Positions 54,166 to 59,902 of a stretch of 64,000 nt of DNA are shown one piece after another. The number at the start of each line of letters is the position of its first letter. Positions within the stretch are counted from its first letter, which is position 1. Under the pieces are notes generated by a model, which was not told the DNA's origin, made no database searches, and saw nothing but the letters and a program-made list of their open reading frames with translations. The stretch is from positions 178,346 to 242,345 of the forward strand of contig CALJLN010000010.1 of NCBI GenBank assembly GCA_937982565.1, in the 5' to 3' direction. This stretch comes from UBA2421 sp002343075. Its GTDB lineage: Bacteria; Planctomycetota; Phycisphaerae; Tepidisphaerales; Tepidisphaeraceae. The position numbers and the translations under genes are program-made.

Positions 54166-54617
54166 AAACGATGAAGTCGGAACGATGAAGTCGGAACGAT
54201 GAACGATGAATGACCTGAAAGACAGGACTAACCAGTTCGCTCTGCGGGTTATTCGTTTGTGTGCGGTGCTGCCGCGCACCGGGCCGGGCGAAGTGATTGG
54301 ACGTCCGTTGGTCCGCTCTGGGACCTCCGTCGGCGCCCAATACCGAGAGGCGCATCGTGCAAGGTCGACCGCCGAATTTGTCAGCAAGTTGGAGTGTTCG
54401 GCGCAAGAGCTGGATGAAACGATCTACGGGATTGAGTTGCTGATTGATTCGGCTATCGTGGAGCAGTCGAAGCTGGTTCCTTTGTTGACAGAAGCGAATG
54501 AGCTCATGGCGATTTTCGTTGCCTCGGCTCGAACAGCGAACAGAAATCGAAAGGGATGACCAGTCGGAAAGCGATCGATGTGCATTCATCGTTCATCGTT
54601 TCGACTTCATCGTTCAA
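54166..54617. mobile_element. Inverted-repeat element carrying a four-helix-bundle gene, between nuoD and nuoE
   Basis: The left arm (54166-54213) and right arm (54580-54617) are built of AACGATGA units with AGTCGG spacers. Comparing the left arm with the reverse complement of the right shows a 33-base match with one mismatch (AGTCGG versus AGTCGA). The enclosed gene starts inside the left arm and stops 20 bases before the right arm. The element begins 2 bases after the nuoD stop and ends 3 bases before the nuoE start, an insertion that exactly fills the intergenic gap. An ORF-less copy with the same units is at 15500-15591. Confidence 0.8.
54206..54559 (+). CDS. Four-helix-bundle protein (S23/IVP family)
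   Basis: A 117-residue protein: MNDLKDRTNQFALRVIRLC, then SGTSVGAQYREAHRARSTAE, FVSKLECSAQELDETIYGIE. This is the four-helix bundle family first found inside intervening sequences of bacterial 23S rRNA genes (S23/IVP), to which the Avd protein of diversity-generating retroelements is structurally related. Family members bind nucleic acid; their biological function is not established. The start codon is formed by the ATGA of the left inverted arm, so element and gene are inseparable. Homologues are usually 115-130 residues, so it is full length. Confidence 0.88.
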   Translation: MNDLKDRTNQFALRVIRLCAVLPRTGPGEVIGRPLVRSGTSVGAQYREAHRARSTAEFVSKLECSAQELDETIYGIELLIDSAIVEQSKLVPLLTEANELMAIFVASARTANRNRKG

Positions 54618-54620
54618 AAT

Positions 54621-55193
54621 ATGCCCTGGATCGCAGAAGACCGCAGAAACACCCGCGTGGCGCAAAGTCAGCCGTTGCTGACGGATGAACTGAAGAAGCA
54701 GATCGCGGACACCTATTTTCCCCGTTACCCCAACAAGCGCGCCTGCCTTTTACCGGCGCTGCACATGGTACAGCACGAATACAACTGGATTCCCCCCGCG
54801 GCGATGCAGGAGATTGCCGAATTCCTCGAAATCGCGCCTGCCGAAGTCATCGATACTGCTACCTTTTACGAAGAATACTGGCTCAAGCCCAAGGGCAAGT
54901 ATCTCATCCAGGTCTGCCGCAGCTTGTCGTGCGAAATCTGCGACTCGCGCAAACTGACCGACCATGTCTGCAAGAAGTACAATATCGAAGTCGGCGAAAC
55001 CACGCCCGATCAGCGGTTCACCGTCGTCGAGCTTGAATGCCTCGGCGCCTGCGGCAATGCCCCTGTGGCGTTGATCAATGACGTGATGCACGAAGACCTC
55101 ACACCGGAAGCGCTCGATGCCGAATTGAACAAGCTGCCGGATGATCCGCATGATTACAAGGATCCGGGGATCAAGTTCGCGTCGGGGCATTGA
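54621..55193 (+). CDS. nuoE: NADH-quinone oxidoreductase subunit E
   Basis: A 190-residue thioredoxin-like subunit of complex I that holds a [2Fe-2S] centre. The four ligands are in CRSLSCEIC (C-x4-C) and ECLGACGNAP (C-x3-C). LLPALHMVQHEYNWIPP and AEVIDTATFYEEYW are typical NuoE. The start is the ATG 4 bases after the right arm of the inverted-repeat element; there is no obvious Shine-Dalgarno, since the arm occupies that place. Confidence 0.95.
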   Translation: MPWIAEDRRNTRVAQSQPLLTDELKKQIADTYFPRYPNKRACLLPALHMVQHEYNWIPPAAMQEIAEFLEIAPAEVIDTATFYEEYWLKPKGKYLIQVCRSLSCEICDSRKLTDHVCKKYNIEVGETTPDQRFTVVELECLGACGNAPVALINDVMHEDLTPEALDAELNKLPDDPHDYKDPGIKFASGH

Positions 55194-55205
55194 GAAGAGT
55201 TTTGT

Positions 55206-55286
55206 AGCCACAGATGAACACAGATAGAATCTGATAGAAATTGGCTTGCAGGTCCATCCGTGAGCGTCTGTGCCCAATCTGTGGCT
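55206..55286. repeat. Short-unit palindromic element, CCACAGAT family
   Basis: The left arm is GCCACAGATGAACACAGATAG and the right arm is complementary with the same two units (CGTCTGTG, ATCTGTGGC). It fills the space between nuoE and the phosphatase gene, and a possible GTG start of the latter lies inside it. Confidence 0.7.
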
Positions 55287-55289
55287 GAT

Positions 55290-55871
55290 ATGAACGCGTG
55301 GCTTATCTCTGCTGTTCTGGTTGTCGTCGTGGCGGTGGTCACCATCTGGCGGCGGTTTTTTGAGACGTATCACCTCGCGACGGTCGACCGTGGCAAGCTG
55401 TATCGCGACGGTAACCGCGGTTTGCGGGAGTATCGCAACATGCTTCGCAAAGTGAGGCCGCGGACGGTCATTACCCTCATTGATAACGACGAGGCCGCCG
55501 ACCCCGCCAAGCCGGAGTTTGCCGCCGAAGAATCGCATCTCCACGCTCGGCCCGGTATTCGACTCGAAAAAGTTACCATTCCCCTCGGCGGGTGGCCAGA
55601 CGCCCTAGCGATCGCCCGGTTCTTGTCGATCGCGACCGACCCAGCCCAACAGCCCGTGGTCGTCCACTGTGCCCAGGGCGTCCGGCGGACGGGAATGATG
55701 GTGGCGGCGTACCAGATGTCGGTCCTCGGCTGGTCGAAAGAACAGGCCAAGCAAAAGCTGCTTACCTTCGGCCACAGCCAGCGAACCGTCGGCGATGTTC
55801 AGCGGTTCATTGACGTTTACGACCCACAATCGCGGCAGATGAGAGAGACGTTTGCACAATCGAAAGAGTGA
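55290..55871 (+). CDS. Membrane-anchored dual-specificity phosphatase-like protein
   Basis: A 193-residue protein starting MNAWLISAVLVVVVAVVTIW; an earlier GTG is inside a repeat and is less likely. One N-terminal membrane helix, then a tyrosine/dual-specificity phosphatase domain. The P-loop is VVHCAQGVRRTGMM (C-x5-R) and the general-acid region is near PLGGWPDA. Typical of small cysteine phosphatases such as those acting on phosphoinositide or protein tyrosine; the substrate here is unknown. It interrupts the nuo cluster and shows no link to respiration. Confidence 0.8.
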   Translation: MNAWLISAVLVVVVAVVTIWRRFFETYHLATVDRGKLYRDGNRGLREYRNMLRKVRPRTVITLIDNDEAADPAKPEFAAEESHLHARPGIRLEKVTIPLGGWPDALAIARFLSIATDPAQQPVVVHCAQGVRRTGMMVAAYQMSVLGWSKEQAKQKLLTFGHSQRTVGDVQRFIDVYDPQSRQMRETFAQSKE

Positions 55872-55873
55872 TG

Positions 55874-55973
55874 AACCACAGAGGCACAAAGAAGATAGTT
55901 CGCTGGATTTCTTCGGGTCGAGTTGCGCTCGCATTTTCATCGCGCCCCCTGTGTTCTCCACGCCTCTGTGGTT
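55874..55973. repeat. Short-unit palindromic element, CCACAGAGGC family
   Basis: The left arm is AACCACAGAGGCACAAAG; the right arm has its complement, GCCTCTGTGGTT, plus CCTGTGTTCTCC. It lies between the phosphatase gene and the next small gene. Confidence 0.7.
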
Positions 55974-55978
55974 AGATT

Positions 55979-56203
55979 ATGCCCATGCCCATAGACCGCC
56001 CCGGCAAAGGCATCCTAGGCTGGCTTGGCCGGCAGGTGGGTTATGTTACAAAAGCCCTGAAAACTGATGTCGAAGGGCCGAAAACGGTATATCGTGAGCA
56101 AAGAACCGAGGAACGACCGCTTCCGGACGACCCAAACGTCATCCTTCGGCGGACGACGACGGATGAAGTGATAGTGAAAGAAAGGATGAAGGATGAAGGA
56201 TAA
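55979..56203 (+). CDS. Small protein of unknown function in the nuo region
   Basis: A 74-residue basic protein, MPMPIDRPGKGILGWLGRQV, with many charged residues and no membrane segment. The beginning is followed by GYVTKALKTDVEGPKTVYRE. The last six codons (KERMKDEG) and the stop are formed by the left arm of the next palindromic element (AAGGATGAAGGATAA), so the natural C-terminus may have been replaced. No family recognised. Confidence 0.5.
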   Translation: MPMPIDRPGKGILGWLGRQVGYVTKALKTDVEGPKTVYREQRTEERPLPDDPNVILRRTTTDEVIVKERMKDEG

Positions 56204-56262
56204 GAGATGAACATTGAACCGCCCGCGAAGTTCAGCTTTCATCCTTTATCCTTCATCCCTTA
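56175..56262. repeat. Short-unit palindromic element, GGATGAA family
   Basis: The left arm has GAAAGGATGAAGGATGAAGG then GATGAAC; the right arm has GTTCAGCTTTCATCC, TTTATCCTTCATCCC. It begins inside the 3' end of the small gene and ends 5 bases before the nuoF ATG. Confidence 0.75.
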
Positions 56263-56267
56263 AAAAC

Positions 56268-57617
56268 ATGGCTTTTCCCGAACCCGTACTCACCAAGCGC
56301 ATCCCCCTCAACCCCGCCGACCGGAAGAAGGTCTGGTACAATGATTACGTCGCTACCGGCGGATACAAGCAGTTGCGCGCCGCGCTGGATATGTCCGGCC
56401 AGGACATCATCAAGACCGTCACCGATAGCGGACTGCGCGGCCGCGGCGGCGCGGGCTTTAGCGCGGGGCAGAAATGGTCATTCATCCCAAAAGAAAAGAA
56501 GACCACGCACTATCTCGCGGTCAATGCCGATGAGAGCGAACCCGGCACGTTCAAAGATCGCCATCTGATGGAGTGGGATCCGCACCAGATGCTCGAAGGC
56601 ATTGCCATTGCCTGTCTGGCAACGCAGTGCGACATCGCCTATGTGTTCATCCGCGGGGAGTTTCATCATGGCACGAAGGTGGTCGAGCAGGCGATTAAAG
56701 AAGCCTATCACCACGGCATCTTCGGCAATAACGTGATGGGAACCGGGAAGAAAATCGATTGTTACGTCCACCGCGGTGCCGGGGCGTACATCTGCGGCGA
56801 AGAAACCGGCATGCTCGAAGCCATCGAAGGCAAGCGAGGTTGGCCACGCAACAAACCGCCGTTCCCGGCGATCGCTGGCGTATTCGGCCGGCCGACGGTT
56901 ATCAACAATGTCGAAACCCTTTGCTGCGTACCACATATCATGGAGCGAGGCCCGGCCTGGTTTAAGACCATGGGCACGCCAAGCTCGCCCGGCCCCAAGC
57001 TTTACGGCATGAGCGGCCATCTCAACCGCCCCGGTGTGTACGAACACGAACTCGGCATCACACTTCAACAATCCATCGACATGGCTGGCGGGATGAAAGG
57101 CGGCGCGTTCAAGGGCGCGATCTGCGGGGGAATCAGCATGGGTGTACTCGCGCAGCACCAACTCGATGTCAAACTCGACTTCGACGACGTCCGATTTCGA
57201 GGCGGCTGCCTCGGCCTGGGCACCGCCGGCATGATCGTCATGAACGAGCACACCAACATGGTGCGCGCCTTGCGAAACTGCGTAAGGTTCTACGCCCACG
57301 AGAGTTGCGGCCAATGCACCCCCTGCCGCGAAGGCAGCGCGTGGATGAAAAAGATCCTCGACCGCATCGTCGACGGCTACGGCAAGGCGCGCGACCTGGA
57401 GATGCTGCTCGAACTGGAGAAAACCATGGGCAGCATGCCCGGCACCACCATCTGCGGCCTGGCCGACGGCACCGCCTGGGCCACGCGCACGTTCATCAAC
57501 AAATACTACGACGAATTCGCTGCGGCGTGTCCCGAGGAAACCACCAAGCGCGTCTCGCTGCCGATTTCACGAGGAAATCGAGAAGTGGCCACGCCGATGG
57601 GGTCGAATACACGGTAG
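56268..57617 (+). CDS. nuoF: NADH-quinone oxidoreductase subunit F
   Basis: A 449-residue NADH-oxidising subunit. FMN/NADH motif LRGRGGAGFSAGQKWSF; YLAVNADESEPGTFKDR; ICGEETGMLEAIEG; and the [4Fe-4S] (N3) ligands in SCGQCTPCREG plus a later Cys in TTICGLADG. It takes electrons from NADH into complex I. The start is MAFPEPVLTKRIPL, right after a palindromic element. nuoG, expected next, is not in this window; thiS follows instead. Confidence 0.97.
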   Translation: MAFPEPVLTKRIPLNPADRKKVWYNDYVATGGYKQLRAALDMSGQDIIKTVTDSGLRGRGGAGFSAGQKWSFIPKEKKTTHYLAVNADESEPGTFKDRHLMEWDPHQMLEGIAIACLATQCDIAYVFIRGEFHHGTKVVEQAIKEAYHHGIFGNNVMGTGKKIDCYVHRGAGAYICGEETGMLEAIEGKRGWPRNKPPFPAIAGVFGRPTVINNVETLCCVPHIMERGPAWFKTMGTPSSPGPKLYGMSGHLNRPGVYEHELGITLQQSIDMAGGMKGGAFKGAICGGISMGVLAQHQLDVKLDFDDVRFRGGCLGLGTAGMIVMNEHTNMVRALRNCVRFYAHESCGQCTPCREGSAWMKKILDRIVDGYGKARDLEMLLELEKTMGSMPGTTICGLADGTAWATRTFINKYYDEFAAACPEETTKRVSLPISRGNREVATPMGSNTR

Positions 57618-57627
57618 AAGATTGTTA

Positions 57628-57831
57628 ACCACCAAGGCTCTAAGGCTCCAAGAAACCCAGAGAGATGGGAAACACGAAGGACGCGAAGAACGCGAAGAAG
57701 ATGTAAACTGAATTGAAACGGGGACATGCGCCTGCAGCATTGAATCATCGGTCCGTAACTTTTTATCTTCGTGCCTTGGAGCCTTGGTGGTTCAAGCCGT
57801 TCTTCGCGCCCTTCGTGGGCTTCGTGGTAAA
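57628..57831. repeat. Compound palindromic element with interleaved arms
   Basis: Two arm families alternate: L1 (57628-57652, units of CCAAGGCTC), L2 (57672-57700, units of CGAAGGACG/CGAAG), a 65-base spacer, R1 (57767-57794, GCCTTGGAGCCTTGGTGG) and R2 (57798-57831, CTTCGCGCCCTTCGTGGG). L1 pairs with R1 and L2 with R2 in the order L1-L2-R1-R2, so the stems cross like a pseudoknot rather than nest. Confidence 0.75.
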
Positions 57832-57858
57832 ACTTGAGTGAGATTTGCAGAGGGTCGA

Positions 57859-58056
57859 GTGAAAGTTCTCCTGAACGGCGATGAGAAGGAGATTGCCGAT
57901 GGAACAACCATTCGTCAGCTTCTCGCGCAACTCAGTCTCACGCCTGAGAAGGTTGCCATCGAACTAAACAAGCGCCTCGCTCGATCGGACAGATATGATC
58001 TGCCACTGCACGATGGAGATGAGATTGAGATTGTGACGTTTGTCGGTGGAGGATAG
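57859..58056 (+). CDS. thiS: Sulfur carrier protein ThiS
   Basis: A 65-residue ubiquitin-like protein: VKVLLNGDEKEIADGTTIRQ, ending FVGGG, whose C-terminal Gly-Gly is adenylated and turned into the thiocarboxylate used for the thiazole ring of thiamine. The GTG start has GAGG five bases upstream; a GTG seven codons earlier is possible. The minus-strand transposase-like frame overlaps its last 93 bases. ThiG lies 700 bases further on, with the transposase unit inserted between. Confidence 0.92.
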   Translation: MKVLLNGDEKEIADGTTIRQLLAQLSLTPEKVAIELNKRLARSDRYDLPLHDGDEIEIVTFVGGG

Positions 58057-58650
58057 CTCGCGCGAAGCCGGGACGGCGCTAAGGCTCTGTCCCGGCTTCC
58101 ACTTAAGCGGCTTTTCAAGTGCCGGCGCATCATCAGTGTACGACCACGTCCAACTATCTGCTCCCTGTTTATTCAGAATGTAGCTGAATGCGTTGCGCTG
58201 ATGCGAAATGTCTTTGATCGACTCGTAATCGCACCCTTCCGACCAGACCGAACCTGCAATCCACGCTTTAATCGCGCGGGAGGAGACTCGTTTGGCATTA
58301 CCAACCATCGCTTTGATGGATCGAACATCGTCCGGCAGTTCGACCAGAACATGAGCATGATCGGACGAGACCGATGTCGCCAAAACGCTCCAACCATCGT
58401 CAAGCAAGCTTGCAACGAGCGCTTTGCCAACGATCGCACGGATCTCGACGGGTAACTTCACGGGGGTAATTCCCGACTTTTTGCGATGCTCATGCAACCC
58501 CGCATGTTCCCCCCGCGTCGGCGGGTTGCGGTAGTCGCCATTTGAGTGAATCCGATGCCCCCTTGAGCGAAACCCGCGCGGGTTGCCGTGGAGCCGGGAG
58601 CCGAGCGTGTTGATGGTGACTAATTGCCAGCGAAGACCCGGTTCTGGCAT
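57964..58650 (-). CDS. Y1/RAYT-like transposase (REP-associated type)
   Basis: About 228 residues from MPEPGLRWQLVTINTLG. The core VLATSVSSDHAHVLVELPDD contains an H-x-H (HAH) motif matching the HUH metal site of Y1 nucleases, and later VWSEGCDYESIKD with YILNKQGADSWTW fits the RAYT/Y1-type C-terminal helix. Proteins of this type cleave and join single-stranded DNA at palindromic ends. The ORF runs on past the conserved region through a REP-like hairpin into the antisense of thiS, so the functional protein may end earlier. REP-like hairpins lie on both sides. Confidence 0.7.
   Translation of the reverse strand: MPEPGLRWQLVTINTLGSRLHGNPRGFRSRGHRIHSNGDYRNPPTRGEHAGLHEHRKKSGITPVKLPVEIRAIVGKALVASLLDDGWSVLATSVSSDHAHVLVELPDDVRSIKAMVGNAKRVSSRAIKAWIAGSVWSEGCDYESIKDISHQRNAFSYILNKQGADSWTWSYTDDAPALEKPLKWKPGQSLSAVPASRELSSTDKRHNLNLISIVQWQIISVRSSEALV
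58064..58099. repeat. REP-like hairpin, transposase 3' side
   Basis: A perfect 11-bp stem GAAGCCGGGAC / GTCCCGGCTTC with a 14-base loop (GGCGCTAAGGCTCT). It lies 8 bases after the thiS stop and may also act as its transcript end. Confidence 0.75.
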
Positions 58651-58687
58651 GGGCGCATCGTCGTTTATGTTCGTCGGATCGTCAACG

Positions 58688-58724
58688 CGGAGCCGGGACG
58701 GTGCCAAAGCTCTGCCCGGGTTTC
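58688..58724. repeat. REP-like hairpin, transposase 5' side
   Basis: A 36-base sequence in the same orientation as the hairpin at 58064, matching it at 29 of 36 positions (GAGCCGGGACGG, then AAGCTCTG, then CCCGGGTTTC). The stem has mismatches. With the first copy it brackets the transposase gene. Confidence 0.7.
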
Positions 58725-58767
58725 GCAGCGCGAGATTGCGTTGAAACTATGATATAATGACGCATCT

Positions 58768-59586
58768 ATGGACCCCCTGCGCATCAAGAACTTCTCCTGC
58801 CGCCACCGCCTCTTCGTCGGCACGGGCAAGTACCAGTCATATGAGATCATGCAGAAGTCCCTCGACGCCAGCGGCTGCGAGGTGGTGACGGTTGCCGTCC
58901 GGCGCGAGCGGTTGATTGATAAGCAAGGCAAGTCGCTTTTCGAATATCTCGATCTGAACAAGTACACGATTCTCCCCAACACCGCCGGGTGCTTTACCGC
59001 CGACGATGCGATTCGCGTCGCCCTGCTCGGTCGCGATCTGCTCGAGAAACAGAGCAACAAAGGCGCGGGGTGGGTGAAGTTGGAAGTGCTGGGAGACAAG
59101 AAAACGCTGCTCCCCGACCCCGTTGGCACAATCGAAGCCACCAAAGAGCTTGTCAAAGAAGGCTTTACGGTTTTGGCCTACAGCAGCGACGACCCGCGCA
59201 GTGCCATGCGCATCAAGGAAGCCGGCGCCGCCAGCGTCATGCCCGCCGGCAGTCCGATCGGCAGCGGGCAGGGAATTCTCAATCCGCTCAACATCTCGCT
59301 TTGCCTGGAACTGTTGAAGGAAGGCGACGCGAGTTACCCGGTCATCGTGGACGCCGGCGTCGGCGCTGCCAGCGATGTGGCCGTCGCGATGGAACTCGGC
59401 GCAGACGGCGTCCTGCTCAACACCGCCATCGCGCACGCCAAAGATCCGGTGACGATGGCGATCGCCATGAAACACGCACTAGAAGCTGGATATCATTCCT
59501 ACCGCGCCGGCCGGATTCCGAAGAAAAGATACGCGACGGCGAGCAGTCCGTTTGAGGGTATGATTTCGTACATTCCCGGCGAGTAG
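58768..59586 (+). CDS. thiG: Thiazole synthase ThiG
   Basis: A 272-residue TIM-barrel enzyme. VGTGKYQSYEIMQKSLDASG, LPNTAGCFTADDAIR, the Schiff-base Lys in WVKLEVLGDKKTLLPD, and MPAGSPIGSGQGILNP with VDAGVGAASDVAVAMELG are all ThiG. It joins deoxyxylulose phosphate, dehydroglycine and the ThiS thiocarboxylate into thiamine thiazole. The AUG is 30 or so bases beyond the second REP-like hairpin. thiS and thiG are normally adjacent. Confidence 0.96.
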   Translation: MDPLRIKNFSCRHRLFVGTGKYQSYEIMQKSLDASGCEVVTVAVRRERLIDKQGKSLFEYLDLNKYTILPNTAGCFTADDAIRVALLGRDLLEKQSNKGAGWVKLEVLGDKKTLLPDPVGTIEATKELVKEGFTVLAYSSDDPRSAMRIKEAGAASVMPAGSPIGSGQGILNPLNISLCLELLKEGDASYPVIVDAGVGAASDVAVAMELGADGVLLNTAIAHAKDPVTMAIAMKHALEAGYHSYRAGRIPKKRYATASSPFEGMISYIPGE

Positions 59587-59596
59587 AAAGAGAGTT

Positions 59597-59893
59597 AACC
59601 ACGAAGCACACGGAGGCCACGAAGCGGAGATTGAACGGGCAAGACTCAAAGACTCTAAGGAAAACTGAACACCAACGCACTATTGTCATGAAGCACGCCC
59701 GAAGATATCAAGCCTTAAGACATGGTTGCGGTGCCTAAGTGGCGATTTGAAATAGCGGGTCGATCAATCCGCTCCAATTCTTCTTCGTGTGCTTCGTGCC
59801 GTTTGTGTTTAGCATTCTTCTTCATAATTTGGTGCCTTCGAGCCTAGGTGATTCAATCCGTTCTTCGTGACCTTTGTGAGCTTCGTGTTGATC
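59597..59893. repeat. Long compound palindromic element, CACGAAG family
   Basis: The left side is CCACGAAGCACACGGAGGCC with CACGAAG, then AAGACTCAAAGACTCTAAGG; the right side has complementary units (CTTCTTCGTGTGCTTCGTGC, GTGCCTTCGAGCC, TTCTTCGTGACCTTTGTGAG). A middle stretch of about 130 bases is unrelated. It fills the 300-base gap between thiG and the U32 gene; no gene is visible in it. Confidence 0.7.
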
Positions 59894-59902
59894 AATCTAA
59901 GA

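Noticed and set aside
54166..54620. CRISPR-like tandem repeats (AACGATGA units)
   Set aside because: Units are 7-9 bases, imperfect and arranged as inverted arms with no unique spacers or cas genes; not CRISPR.
57618..57858. nuoG or another complex I gene after nuoF
   Set aside because: The sequence after nuoF is a compound palindrome and then thiS; no Fe-S subunit frame is present.
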